A stretch of 64,000 bases of DNA, taken from assembly GCF_033097365.1 (NCBI RefSeq), contig NZ_AP028461.1, forward strand, positions 9,451,501 to 9,515,500. The letters are read 5' to 3'. Below, one piece after another: positions 16,303 to 25,259 of the stretch (within the stretch, counting starts at the first letter, position 1; each line of letters starts with the position of its first letter). The DNA is from Actinoplanes sichuanensis (GTDB lineage Bacteria; Actinomycetota; Actinomycetes; Mycobacteriales; Micromonosporaceae). The notes under the pieces are model-generated. The model saw only the letters and a list, made by a program, of their open reading frames with translations, was not told the origin of the DNA and did not search any database. Both the position numbers and the translations under genes were made by a program.

Positions 16303-17627
16303 CGCATCCTCCCGACGATGCCGGTGTCGTAGTCGCCGGAGAGGAACTCGGGGTTCTCCAACAGCTCGGCGAAGAAAGGCAGGTTGTTCTTGGGTCCGGC
16401 GATCTCGAAGCCGGCCACCGCGGCCCGCGCCTTGGTGATCGCGTCGTCCCGGTCGCTACCGAAAACGATCAGCTTTGCCATCAGCGAGTCATAGTTCTGG
16501 CTGACCGTGTTACCGCCGGTGTAGCCGGAGTCGACGCGGGTCCCGTCGCCCTCCGGCTCGACCCACGTGGTGATCTTGCCGGGGCCGGGGAAGAAGCGTT
16601 TCGGGTCTTCGGCGTTGACGCGAAGCTCGATCGCGTGGCCGGTCTGCCCGCCGTCCAGGGTGACCGCTTCGCCCGACGCGATCCGCAGCTGCATCTCGAC
16701 CAGGTCGATGCCGTGGATCAGCTCGGTGATCGGGTGCTCGACCTGGAGGCGCGTATTCATCTCCAGGAAGAAGAACTCGCCCGTCGCCGGGTCGAGCAGA
16801 CACTCCACTGTGCCCGCATTGCGATAGTTGACCGCTTCGCCGGCTTTGACAGCCGCAGCCTTCATCCGCTCACGCAGCTCGGGACTCACCGCCGGAGACG
16901 GGGCCTCCTCGACCAGCTTCTGATTACGGCGCTGCACCGAACACTCCCGCTCGGAAAGGGCGATCACCCGGCCGTCGGCCAGACCGAGGATCTGCACCTC
17001 CACGTGCCGCACCCGAGGAAAGTAGCGCTCGATCAGCACGTCACCGCTGCCGAACATCCGCTCGGCGAACGTGCGGACCTTCTCGTACTCCTTGATCAGC
17101 TGCTCGTCGGTCTCGGCGACGGCCATACCCATCCCGCCGCCACCCGCCGCGGCCTTCACCATCACCGGGAAGCCGATCGCCTCGGCCGCCTGCCGGGCGG
17201 CCTCGACGCTGCCGGCCGGATCCGGCGATCCGGGCGCGACCGGCACGCCGGCGGCGGCCATCAGATTCCGAGCATTGATCTTGTCGCCCATCGCGGTGAT
17301 CGCATCGGCGGCGGGTCCGACCCACACCAGGCCATTTGCTTCGACGGTACGGGCGAAGTCGGCATTTTCACTCAGGAAGCCATAACCGGGGTGCACTGCT
17401 TGGGCACCCGTCGACTTGGCGGCGGCGAGAATCGCCTCGGTGTTGCGGTAGCTCTGGGCCGGATTTGCCGGGCCGATGCAGACCGCCTCGTCCGCTTCCA
17501 GGACGAACGGCAGGTCGACATCCACATCGGAGTGGACGGCGATGGTGCGGACGCCGAGACGTTTGGCGGTACGGATGATCCGCCGGGCGATCTCGCCGCG
17601 GTTGGCGATGAGCAGGGACTCGATCAT
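16299..17627 (-). CDS. Biotin carboxylase subunit (no carrier domain)
   Basis: A 442-residue ATP-grasp enzyme that carboxylates biotin with bicarbonate. It shows the biotin carboxylase N-domain (SLLIANRGEIARRIIRTAKRLG), the ATP-binding loop KAAAGGGGMGM, HVEVQI, the SVQRRNQKLVEE block, the EMNTRLQVEHPITE catalytic segment and the C-terminal domain (RVNAEDP, PGPGKIT, YDSLMAKLI). It stops at GIVGRMR. The acyl-CoA carboxylase alpha chains usual in actinobacteria run to about 650 residues and end with a biotin carrier domain (AMKM or similar); here that part is missing and no carrier gene is nearby. The start MIESLL at 17627 has GGAGAG nine bases upstream. It overlaps the lyase by four bases and follows tetR by 75. 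Confidence 0.92.
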   Translation of the reverse strand: MIESLLIANRGEIARRIIRTAKRLGVRTIAVHSDVDVDLPFVLEADEAVCIGPANPAQSYRNTEAILAAAKSTGAQAVHPGYGFLSENADFARTVEANGLVWVGPAADAITAMGDKINARNLMAAAGVPVAPGSPDPAGSVEAARQAAEAIGFPVMVKAAAGGGGMGMAVAETDEQLIKEYEKVRTFAERMFGSGDVLIERYFPRVRHVEVQILGLADGRVIALSERECSVQRRNQKLVEEAPSPAVSPELRERMKAAAVKAGEAVNYRNAGTVECLLDPATGEFFFLEMNTRLQVEHPITELIHGIDLVEMQLRIASGEAVTLDGGQTGHAIELRVNAEDPKRFFPGPGKITTWVEPEGDGTRVDSGYTGGNTVSQNYDSLMAKLIVFGSDRDDAITKARAAVAGFEIAGPKNNLPFFAELLENPEFLSGDYDTGIVGRMR

Positions 17628-17702
17628 GAGCGCTCTCTCCGTGGGGCCGGACTGCCTTGTGGGCTCGTACCCCATTGTTCAGTTATGGCGGGATTTTGGG
17701 GC

Positions 17703-18338
17703 TTACTGGCCGATCAGGGCGTGGATGGTGGCATCTCGCAACAGGGCGGCGCGGCGCACCCGGTCGACCTCACCACCCAGGAAAGGCGTCGAGTTCATCA
17801 AACCGAACGCGGCGTGGGCGAGCACCCGGGCCTCCGGGGCGGGCAGCTCGGGCCGCACCCGGGACAGCACCGCCACCCACTCCTCGACGTAGAGCCGCTG
17901 AAGTCGTCGGATCTGCCGGCGTGGATCCTCCGGCAGCCGGTCCAGCTCGTGCAGGTGCAACGCGATCACCGCCGGGTTGGCCAGCGCGAAGTCGACGTGG
18001 AAGTCGATCAGGTCGGCCAGCGCCGCCTTCGCGTCCTCCGGATGGCGGGCGACCCGCTCCTGGCCACCCGCCAGCAGGCCCTCGCTGACCGGGATCAGCG
18101 CCGCGACCAGCATCGCCTCCTTGCCGGCGAAGTGGTGATAGAGCGCTGGACCGGTGACGCCGGCGGCCGAGCCGATGTCGTCCATCGACACACCGTGATA
18201 GCCGCGGGACGCGAACAGCCCCACGGCGATTTCCAGAATCTCGTCGCGGCGTGACCGCCGCCTCGGCGCCGGCGGGGTGGTCCGGTGCCGCTGATCTACC
18301 GTCGTCACCTCGCAACTGTAACCCGTCGTCAAGGCCAT
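17703..18338 (-). CDS. TetR family transcriptional regulator
   Basis: A 211-residue regulator with a TetR helix-turn-helix at about residues 31-77 (RRDEILEIAVGLFASRGYHGVSMDDIGSAAGVTGPALYHHFAGKEAML) and a C-terminal ligand domain with a family-typical helix set. The ATG at 18338 lies two bases after the TPR gene stop; a GTG at 18308 is a possible alternative that trims ten residues. It is followed after 75 bases by the biotin carboxylase/HMG-CoA lyase pair, and so probably controls acyl-CoA breakdown. Candidate operators TAACGNNCGTTA lie just upstream (18342) and before the carboxyltransferase gene (13520). Confidence 0.92.
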   Translation of the reverse strand: MALTTGYSCEVTTVDQRHRTTPPAPRRRSRRDEILEIAVGLFASRGYHGVSMDDIGSAAGVTGPALYHHFAGKEAMLVAALIPVSEGLLAGGQERVARHPEDAKAALADLIDFHVDFALANPAVIALHLHELDRLPEDPRRQIRRLQRLYVEEWVAVLSRVRPELPAPEARVLAHAAFGLMNSTPFLGGEVDRVRRAALLRDATIHALIGQ

Positions 18339-18340
18339 GC

Positions 18341-21124
18341 TTAACGGTCGTTCAGCCGATTTGTGGCCTCGTCGTAAAGCTCACTCGCCAGTTCCCTGGT
18401 CGGCGCGTCCGGCCGCATCCGCTTCAGCAGAGCGCCCAGAATCCGCTCCGCCTCCTTCGGCGAACCCGACCGCAACAGCGCCTCGGCAAGCATGCCCTCC
18501 ACCCGGTCGGCGTCGTCGATCGCGCCGATCTCACGAAGGCGTTCCGGCGCACCGTACAGGTGTGGCAGGGCTTCCGCATAGCGGCCGCGACGCATCAGCA
18601 GATTGCCGACCTCGAAGGCGAAGACCGACCGGCCCCAGATCACACCCGGTTCTGCGGCCAGCTCCGCCGGCAGTTCGGCGTACCGTCCGGTGGCCAGCTC
18701 GATGACCTCCTCCGCCTCGGACACCTCGTCGGCGTAGTTGAGCGCCATCAACCGGCGACGCAGCACCCGCAGCTCGCCGACCAGGTCACCCGCCTCACGC
18801 AGCGACTCGGCCGCGGCGCGGAAGGTCAACGCCGCCTCACTGTCCCGGTCGATGTCGTAGAGCAGCTGACCGGCCTGCTCGCCGACCTGTCCCCGGCCCG
18901 CTGGATTGCCCTCCAGGTTCTCGATCAGATCGCGATAGATCGCCAGCGCCCGATCGTTGTCCCGCAACTCGCGGTAGACCGCCGCCAGCAGGAAACGAGT
19001 GTCCGCGGCCGGCTCCTCGAAGCCCAACCGCTCGAAACCGAGCAACGCCTCCTCGGCCACCTCGGCCGCCTCCACCGGGCGATCCGCCTGGTGGTAGGCC
19101 TGCGCCAGCTCCTGCCGGGCGAACAGGCCGGCCTCGACTTGGCCCGCCTCCGCACAGAGGGCGACCGCCTCGACGAAGTCGACGACCGCCTCCGCCGGAC
19201 GTTCCAGCCGCCTCAACGCCCGACCCCGATTCACCCGGGCCGGCAACTGCGCGGCCTCCAAACCGAAGTCCAGCGGTACGCCCAACGCGGCAACCGCCTC
19301 CTCCGGATCCTCAGTGAGCTGGCCCAGCACCATGGCGGCTGCAGCGGCCTCCGAGGCCGGACCGTGCTCGCGGTAGAACACCCACGCCGCCCGGGCCGCC
19401 TCGACCGCTTCCTCACCCCGGCCCGCCATGCCCCGGTTCTGCGCCCGGACCATCGCGTGATAGGCCAGACGCCGCGGCTCCCCCGTCTCCGCCGCGAGCC
19501 GGTCGGCGCGGTCGCCGGCTTCGTTCGCGTCGCCGGAACGATCCAGCAGCCGGTAGACATGTGCCAACCGAATCAGCGCACTGGCCCGGCTCCCGGTATC
19601 ACCGTGCTCCTCCTGCACCGCCACGTCGGCCTCGATCGCCGACACCGACTCAGCGGTCGGCTCGCCCTCGCGAGTCCGGAACAACGCCAGCCGGGCACGT
19701 ACCGCACTCGCCCGCGCGGTGTCACCGGCCGTGGTGAACAGATCGGCCGCCCGCTCCCAGGCCGCTGCCGTCTCCTCGACCGCCTCGTCCGGAAGCACGT
19801 ACCCGCGCAGTGTCCACAGGCGTCCGGCCTGCGCCGGATCCTCCGGGTCCTCGAACCGGCCGTCGTACGCCGCCAGAACCGCCCGCAGCGCGTCACGCCG
19901 ATCGTCCCGGTAGTAGCTCTCCGCCAGGTCGATCAGCTCGTCCGCGGTAGCGGTGTCACTGACCTGCACCTTCTCCGGCTCCGGGGCCGCCGGCGGCCGG
20001 CTCGCCGGGACTGCCGCCGGTCGTGCCGTCGGAGACAACGCCACGACGACGCCATACGGCTCGGCCGACATCGTCCGCCGGACCACCTCACTCTGGTGCC
20101 CGGTGCCGTTACGCGCGTCGAACCGGGCTGCCAACTCGGTCACGAACGTCTCCAGCTCGACAGCCAGCTCAGCGGCGGTCGTGTCGGGCCGACCGGCCCG
20201 CCGGATCGGGGAGTCGCCGTGCCCGATCGCGGTGATCCGGCGTAGCAGCAGGACCGCGCTCGCCGCGAAGTTCATCGCCGCGGCCGGTGACGGCGCCCGG
20301 TCCAGCCAGTCGATGTGGCGCTGCAGAATCTCCAGGCCACGATGCTCGTTGCCGGTCCGGGCGCAGAACTCGATGTGGTCACCGATACCCCACAGATCGG
20401 CCAGATTGTTGCGCTCGACCAGGTAGGAGCGGCGGTGCGCATCGGCGGCCTCATCCAGCCGGCCGGTCTTGAGATAGACCACCATCAGCTCGCTCAGAAT
20501 GCTCTGCGGTTGCTCGGTGCAGGACAGGTCACCGGCCAGCACCGGGGTGGCCAGCTCCACCGCCTCCTCGAAACGGCCCTCCCCGGTCAGATGGTTCACC
20601 AGGCTCGTCGGGTCACAACCGGCACAGTCCGACAGCTGATTACGGGGTGCGGCCTGCCACTTGCGGAACCACTCCTCGGCCTCCGGGATCAGGCCGACAT
20701 GCTGGGCCACCAGGTAGCGATGCTTGAACACCGGCTGCAGGCCGTGACCGCTCTCCCGGTAGCGCCGCTCCATGTCGTCGAGCACCGCATAGGTCCGCTC
20801 CAGCGGCAGCTCCGGGAACCTGGTCATCGAGTGGACCATGTTCTTGAACAGCCAGAGCAGGTTGTGCATCCAGCGCTCGTGGTACGGACTCGGGTTACGG
20901 TCGAAATCGGACACACACCACGAGAAGGTCGGGAACGCCCGCACCGGCTCGCCGCCGTAGATGTAGGCGGTGGTCGCGAACAACCGCGCCGAGAACTTCA
21001 GCGACGCGTCATCAGTGGTGTCCACGTGTCGGAGCACCTGATCGACCAGTGCGATCTGGGCCGAACCGTAGGGCAGCTGCTGCGCCTCGCCGAGCAGATC
21101 CCAGAGCTCCTGAGCGGTCTTCAT
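18341..21124 (-). CDS. Large tetratricopeptide repeat protein
   Basis: A 927-residue soluble protein built mostly of helical repeats. TPR-like units are clear in the second half, for example residues around RNLQGEPEEA, LGRLLTEDPEEAVAALG, RALRRLERPAEAVVDFVEAVALCAEAG, QELAQAYHQADRPVEAAEVAEEALLGFERLG and AVYRELRDNDRALAIYRDLIENLEG, with Ala/Gly at packing positions. The N-terminal 400 residues (KTAQELWDLLGEAQ ... RFDARNGTGHQS) are less regular and include CSDCAGCD-like cysteines. An Ala/Pro linker near residue 375 separates the halves. Its ATG overlaps the stop of the Hsp90-like gene by four bases, so the two are made together. A role as co-chaperone or scaffold for that protein is inference. Confidence 0.87.
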   Translation of the reverse strand: MKTAQELWDLLGEAQQLPYGSAQIALVDQVLRHVDTTDDASLKFSARLFATTAYIYGGEPVRAFPTFSWCVSDFDRNPSPYHERWMHNLLWLFKNMVHSMTRFPELPLERTYAVLDDMERRYRESGHGLQPVFKHRYLVAQHVGLIPEAEEWFRKWQAAPRNQLSDCAGCDPTSLVNHLTGEGRFEEAVELATPVLAGDLSCTEQPQSILSELMVVYLKTGRLDEAADAHRRSYLVERNNLADLWGIGDHIEFCARTGNEHRGLEILQRHIDWLDRAPSPAAAMNFAASAVLLLRRITAIGHGDSPIRRAGRPDTTAAELAVELETFVTELAARFDARNGTGHQSEVVRRTMSAEPYGVVVALSPTARPAAVPASRPPAAPEPEKVQVSDTATADELIDLAESYYRDDRRDALRAVLAAYDGRFEDPEDPAQAGRLWTLRGYVLPDEAVEETAAAWERAADLFTTAGDTARASAVRARLALFRTREGEPTAESVSAIEADVAVQEEHGDTGSRASALIRLAHVYRLLDRSGDANEAGDRADRLAAETGEPRRLAYHAMVRAQNRGMAGRGEEAVEAARAAWVFYREHGPASEAAAAAMVLGQLTEDPEEAVAALGVPLDFGLEAAQLPARVNRGRALRRLERPAEAVVDFVEAVALCAEAGQVEAGLFARQELAQAYHQADRPVEAAEVAEEALLGFERLGFEEPAADTRFLLAAVYRELRDNDRALAIYRDLIENLEGNPAGRGQVGEQAGQLLYDIDRDSEAALTFRAAAESLREAGDLVGELRVLRRRLMALNYADEVSEAEEVIELATGRYAELPAELAAEPGVIWGRSVFAFEVGNLLMRRGRYAEALPHLYGAPERLREIGAIDDADRVEGMLAEALLRSGSPKEAERILGALLKRMRPDAPTRELASELYDEATNRLNDR
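18342..18353. promoter_or_regulatory. Candidate TetR operator overlapping TPR gene end
   Basis: TAACGGTCGTTC is an imperfect copy of the palindrome at 13520-13531. It covers the last codons and stop of the TPR gene, immediately upstream of tetR, a place suited to autoregulation. Confidence 0.4.
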
Positions 21125-22875
21125 CGGGTCTCCTCACCGGGGACTGCCCTGTCCAGCAGGCCCAGGAACGACGTCGTCAGCAGGGCCGCGTCGGACGGGC
21201 GGATCGGGTGGTGGCCGAGGAGCAGTGCCTGGCCGTACAACGACTCCACCGCGAGACCGGACAACTCGGCGTCACCGAGCGCCGCCACCCGCCGGACCAG
21301 CGGATTTCGGTGGTTGAGGACCAGCTGCGGCCGGTCGGTGGGAACCGTCCGGGACAGTGCGTCCAGCACCCCGCCCCACAGGTCGTCGGCCTGATCGCGG
21401 CTCGCCGTGAACTCGTCGTGGAACGCCGCGGCCCGGCTGACCAGGTAGAGCGCCGGCGTCGCCACCGGGTCGAAGGCGCGCACCACGACCTCGCACCCGA
21501 GCCGGTCCAGTCGACGCTGCGCGGCCGCCAGGAACGACCGCATCTGCAGCTCGACCTCAGCGTCCACAGTGGTGAACCGGGTGGTCAGGTCGGTCGGATC
21601 CAGCCGTTCCGCCCGCACCTCCGGGTCGAGCGCCGCCAATCGCTGGATCAGCTCGGCGTCGTAGACGTAACCGCCGTTGATCAGGCCCAGGTCCTGCGCC
21701 GCCGCCACACCCGCGAGCTGCCGGAACTCGTCGGCGGTCGCCGCGTAACGCAGCACACCGTGCCGGGACCGGAACTCGGCCAGGGTGACCTCGCCCATGT
21801 TGGTCTGCATCGGGTACCACTGCTCGACCAGGCGCAGCATCTCGTCGTCGTGCAGGGCCAGCGCCTTCACACTCAGGTGGTGGATGCTGAGGAACTCGCC
21901 GAGCCGGCGCGGGTCGGTCGCCGACAGCCGGACCAGCCACCCGCGCAGTTGGTCGGCGATCGCCTCCCTGGTCTCGGCCAGCATGCCGTCGTCGTAGAGG
22001 GCCTCCCGGCTCGCGGTCGGGCGCAGCTCGGTGCTGTCCACGACGCAGCGGGCGAAGAACGCCCACTCGGGCAGCAGGCCTTCGACGCTTTCGGACAGCA
22101 GCATCCGCTTCAGATACACGCGGTGGCCGCCACGGCTCGCCGGATTGACCGGGGTGGGCAGCACGAACGCGGCGCCGGTCAGGCCGGCTGCGGGCACGTT
22201 CAGCTCGATGACGTCGAACGGGCGGAACCCGAGAGTCCGCTCGGCGTAGCTCAGCCGGGATTCTGGGGGAAGCTCCCACGGCACCGCGCCGGTGGTGACC
22301 TTACGGCCGTCCACCGACACCGTGACCGGCAGCAACGAGCCGTAGGTCCGTGCCAGGTCGGTCACCGTCTCGCCGGTCAGGTAGTGCTCGGCACCCCGCC
22401 GGGGCAGCAGGGTGACCGTGGTGCCCGGCTCGCGCTCGTCGCCGGGACGAACCGCGTAACGCCCGTCGGAGAAACCGGTCCAGAGCACCGGGGCTGCGCC
22501 CTCGCGGCGGGTGTGCACCCGGATCTCGTCAGCCACCAGGAAGCAGGAGAGCAGGCCGATGCCGAACTGGCCGAGGAACTCGTGCCGGGCGAACCCCAGC
22601 TCGTCACGTTTCGAGCTGCGCCCGATGGTCGCGAGCAACTCGTGGACCTGCGCTTCGGTCAGGCCGATGCCGTTGTCGTCGATCCGTAACGTGCCGTCGC
22701 CGGTGCTGTCGGACGAGACGACGGAGATCACGCCGGAGTGCTCAGGGCCGATCGCGGTGATCGCGTCGACGGCGTTCTGTAGCAGCTCACGGACGTAGAC
22801 GCGGGGGCTCGCGTACAGATGGTGGCTGAGCAGATCGACAATGCCCCGTAGGTCGACCTGGAACGTGTTGCTCAC
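21121..22875 (-). CDS. Hsp90 (HtpG-like) family protein
   Basis: A 584-residue protein with the GHKL ATPase domain of Hsp90: ELLQNAVDAI (Mg-binding Asn and general base Glu region, about residue 32), DDNGIGLT near 77 and GQFGIGLLSCFLVAD near 120. The middle domain follows (GTTVTLLPR, LPTPVNPASRGGHRVYLKRMLLSESVEGLLPEWAFFARCVVDS), then a short C-terminal part. It is shorter than E. coli HtpG (624 residues) and diverged, as in the actinobacterial group called Hsp90 family protein. The GTG at 22875 gives the conserved SNTFQVDLRGIVDLLSHHLY start; no strong ribosome binding site is seen. The longer upstream frame reads through 19-bp tandem repeats and is not credible. It is coupled to the TPR gene. 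Confidence 0.9.
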   Translation of the reverse strand: MSNTFQVDLRGIVDLLSHHLYASPRVYVRELLQNAVDAITAIGPEHSGVISVVSSDSTGDGTLRIDDNGIGLTEAQVHELLATIGRSSKRDELGFARHEFLGQFGIGLLSCFLVADEIRVHTRREGAAPVLWTGFSDGRYAVRPGDEREPGTTVTLLPRRGAEHYLTGETVTDLARTYGSLLPVTVSVDGRKVTTGAVPWELPPESRLSYAERTLGFRPFDVIELNVPAAGLTGAAFVLPTPVNPASRGGHRVYLKRMLLSESVEGLLPEWAFFARCVVDSTELRPTASREALYDDGMLAETREAIADQLRGWLVRLSATDPRRLGEFLSIHHLSVKALALHDDEMLRLVEQWYPMQTNMGEVTLAEFRSRHGVLRYAATADEFRQLAGVAAAQDLGLINGGYVYDAELIQRLAALDPEVRAERLDPTDLTTRFTTVDAEVELQMRSFLAAAQRRLDRLGCEVVVRAFDPVATPALYLVSRAAAFHDEFTASRDQADDLWGGVLDALSRTVPTDRPQLVLNHRNPLVRRVAALGDAELSGLAVESLYGQALLLGHHPIRPSDAALLTTSFLGLLDRAVPGEETR

Positions 22876-22960
22876 GCGCGGCACGGTACCGGTTACCACC
22901 GACAAAATCCGACCGATATCCCTCGGTGAGCCCCGCTTCCACTCGTCGTCCGCTTCCGTG

Positions 22961-23092
22961 CGAGCCGTCCTCAGGGCGCGACGCCGTTCTCGGGGCACGA
23001 CGCCGTTCTCGAGGCACGACGCCGTTCTCGGGGCGCGACGCCGTCCTCTGGACGCGCGACCGTCCTCGGAGCGCGAGACCGTTCTCGGGGCG
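22961..23092. repeat. 19-bp tandem repeat upstream of Hsp90-like gene
   Basis: Units of 19 bases begin at 22979, 22998, 23017, 23036, 23055 and 23074, with a degenerate unit before them from 22961. The core is CGACGCCGTTCTCGGGGC(A/G). The array fills the gap between the transporter operon end (23158) and the Hsp90-like start (22875). Confidence 0.8.
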
Positions 23093-23157
23093 CGCCGACC
23101 GCGACGGCCCCGTCGGCCCGGTCCATCCGAGCGCGCCATCGCGGTCGGCTCCAGCTA

Positions 23158-23784
23158 TCAGGCTGTGGCCGGGCTGGTTGATTCGCGGTTGGCCAGCAGA
23201 AGCGTGACCAGCACCAGGGCCAGGCCGATCGGCCAGACCTGGTGGGCCACGGTCCAACCGTCCGGGCCGGGCATCGACCACGGCGAGGCCTTGTCGGTGA
23301 AGAACAGGCTGCCGACCAGCAACACCCCCTGCACGGCCGGCCCGGCGAGGGCACCCGTCGTCGTATCCCGGTAGCGCGCCCCGACCGCTGCGGCCGCCAT
23401 CGGCACCAAACCGCACACAGCCGCCTGAAGGATCACCAGCCCGGCGGGCCAGGTGATCTCCGGCTCGACGGCCGCCCGGACCCCGACGTAGATCAGCACC
23501 CACACGAGCACCGCTGGCAACAGCACCAACACGGCTCGGAGCCACTGCCGGACCCATCGGGGCACCGGCGTGATCACCGTGGACCCCATCGGATCGGGAA
23601 GCGCGAAGCCCGCTCCCGCCCCGAGTGCCCCGGCAGCCACCCACAATCCGGCCAGCACCGCCCAGTCCAGCGGCTCCTCAGTCAGGGCCGACACCTGGAC
23701 CAGCACCGCGAGCAGAATCGCCGCGCCGAGGGGCCACCACGGCACCGCCCGCACCAGATGCGGGATCAGCAGCCTGATCGTCAT
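23158..23784 (-). CDS. ABC transporter-associated membrane protein (last gene of ECF operon)
   Basis: A 208-residue membrane protein with about six spans (for example WWPLGAAILLAVLVQVSAL, WAVLAGLWVAAGALGAGAGF, LRAVLVLLPAVLVWVLIYVG, ITWPAGLVILQAAVCGLVPMAAA, AGPAVQGVLLVGSLFFT, VWPIGLALVLVTLLLAN). No family is certain. The start MTIRLLIPHLVR at 23784 overlaps the preceding stop by four bases, the fifth gene in the chain, so it probably works with the ATPase at 25256 as an accessory or second permease subunit. Longer frames upstream lie inside the neighbouring gene. Confidence 0.75.
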   Translation of the reverse strand: MTIRLLIPHLVRAVPWWPLGAAILLAVLVQVSALTEEPLDWAVLAGLWVAAGALGAGAGFALPDPMGSTVITPVPRWVRQWLRAVLVLLPAVLVWVLIYVGVRAAVEPEITWPAGLVILQAAVCGLVPMAAAAVGARYRDTTTGALAGPAVQGVLLVGSLFFTDKASPWSMPGPDGWTVAHQVWPIGLALVLVTLLLANRESTSPATA

Positions 23785-25259
23785 CGGCAGACGCCGCCTT
23801 CGGCACGTGGCTCGCCCTGGGATTCGGCCGCCGGAGCCGTCGGCGGGGTGAGGGTCACGCCCAGCCCGGCGAGCGCTCTCGACGACGGGTCGAGCAGTTC
23901 CGCCCAATGCCGCGCCAGATGGTCGGCGACCTCGGCATACGGCCGATCCAGCAGGTCCACGGCCGCGTCCAGCTCGGCCTGGCCATATCGCACCCGGGGC
24001 ATCCGGAGCTCACCGCTGCGCACCCGTGCGCCACCGTCCGGCATACCCTGCGCGAGCAGCCACAACCCGGCGACCGTGCGGTGCTGCCCGGCGGCATCGC
24101 AATAGGGATCCGGATGCATGGCGGTGTTCAGCCCGACCGAGGCCCCCACATAGTCGGCGGCCAGCCGCATCCGTGAGTCGGTCGCCCAGCCACCGATCCG
24201 GCCCCATGACTCGGTGGTGATCACCTCGGGAACACCCGGTGTGATCGGCTTGAGGTCGTAGGAACTGCCGATCTGCCGCACCGTCGGCCGCTGGACGGCG
24301 GCCGGCAGATGTGCCGCGACCGGCTCCACCGCCTCCCGCCAGTTCTTGATCCAGCCCTCGAAGTGCGGCAACGAGCAGTAGTCGACCTGCTGATATGTCC
24401 GGCAGGAGAGCACCGCGGGCCCGGTGTACTCGTTGACCAGATCCATGCTGATGATCGCCGGACTCTCCGCGGTCTGGCGCTCCACCGACACACCGGCACC
24501 GGCCAAGGCGGCGACCAGCACCACCACCGACGCCTTCGGCCAGGCTCGCCACGTGACCGCCGTGATCACCGCGATCAGCACACCGACCAGGTAGAGCAGG
24601 TGCCACCCGACCGGCCGGGGAGCCCCGATCTCCCACGCCGGCTCTGGAACCGGCCAGAGCGCCGAGGCGTAGTTCTGTGGGTAGTCGGGCAGCGCCAGCA
24701 GGGCGATCAGGAGCGTGGACAGCGCGACACCGGTGAGCGGACCGGCTGCCGGGCTCGGAAGAACTCGGCCCACCAGGACGCCGATGACCGCCCCAATGGG
24801 CGGAATCACCAGGACCACGGCCGACGCCCAAGGATCGAACTCACCGACCGGCCAGGCCGGCAGCAGCAGAAGCAGCGACCCCACGTGGACCGTCGCGCCG
24901 GTGAGCACGGCGATCGGCACCGACACCAGCATCGCGAGGCCTCGACGGGCCGGACCGGACGGCATGGTCCGGGTGCTCTCCTCAGCATCGGCCCGCTGAT
25001 CCCGGCCGGTGGCCAGATGCGTGGCCAGCAGCAGCCCCATGGCCAGCACCAGGGAGCTCATCCCGGAGTTCTCCGCGAAGGTGGCCCAGGTGGGCATCCT
25101 CGTCCAGGCCCAGGCGACACCGAGTGCCGTCGACAGGAGTGCGCCACCCCAGTAGAACGGGCTGTGCCACAGCCGTCTCGCCTCGGCCCGGGCCAGCGCA
25201 ACCGTCGCCACGCGGGGGCTCGGTGCCGTGTGGGCGGGACGCTCCATCGTGACGGTCAT
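23781..25259 (-). CDS. ABC transporter permease-like membrane protein
   Basis: A 492-residue protein. The first 300 residues hold about eight spans (LWHSPFYWGGALLSTALGVAW, SSLVLAMGLLLATHLA, GLAMLVSVPIAVLTGATVHVGSLLLLLPAW, WASAVVLVIPPIGAVIGVLVG, LTGVALSTLLIALLAL, LYLVGVLIAVITAVTWRAW, VVVLVAALAGAGVSV), typical of ABC-2 type exporter permeases. An extracytoplasmic stretch of about 190 residues follows (from TAESPAIISMDLVN), with three cysteines (SCRTYQQVDYCS and PYCDAAGQH). The start MTVTMERP overlaps the ATPase stop by four bases. It is probably the membrane part of the transporter made from this operon. The substrate is unknown. Confidence 0.8.
   Translation of the reverse strand: MTVTMERPAHTAPSPRVATVALARAEARRLWHSPFYWGGALLSTALGVAWAWTRMPTWATFAENSGMSSLVLAMGLLLATHLATGRDQRADAEESTRTMPSGPARRGLAMLVSVPIAVLTGATVHVGSLLLLLPAWPVGEFDPWASAVVLVIPPIGAVIGVLVGRVLPSPAAGPLTGVALSTLLIALLALPDYPQNYASALWPVPEPAWEIGAPRPVGWHLLYLVGVLIAVITAVTWRAWPKASVVVLVAALAGAGVSVERQTAESPAIISMDLVNEYTGPAVLSCRTYQQVDYCSLPHFEGWIKNWREAVEPVAAHLPAAVQRPTVRQIGSSYDLKPITPGVPEVITTESWGRIGGWATDSRMRLAADYVGASVGLNTAMHPDPYCDAAGQHRTVAGLWLLAQGMPDGGARVRSGELRMPRVRYGQAELDAAVDLLDRPYAEVADHLARHWAELLDPSSRALAGLGVTLTPPTAPAAESQGEPRAEGGVCR

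Noticed and set aside
15951..18254. 767-codon frame on the plus strand
   Set aside because: It covers the complements of tetR, the biotin carboxylase and HMG-CoA lyase, all of which have clear motifs. High GC makes such frames common.
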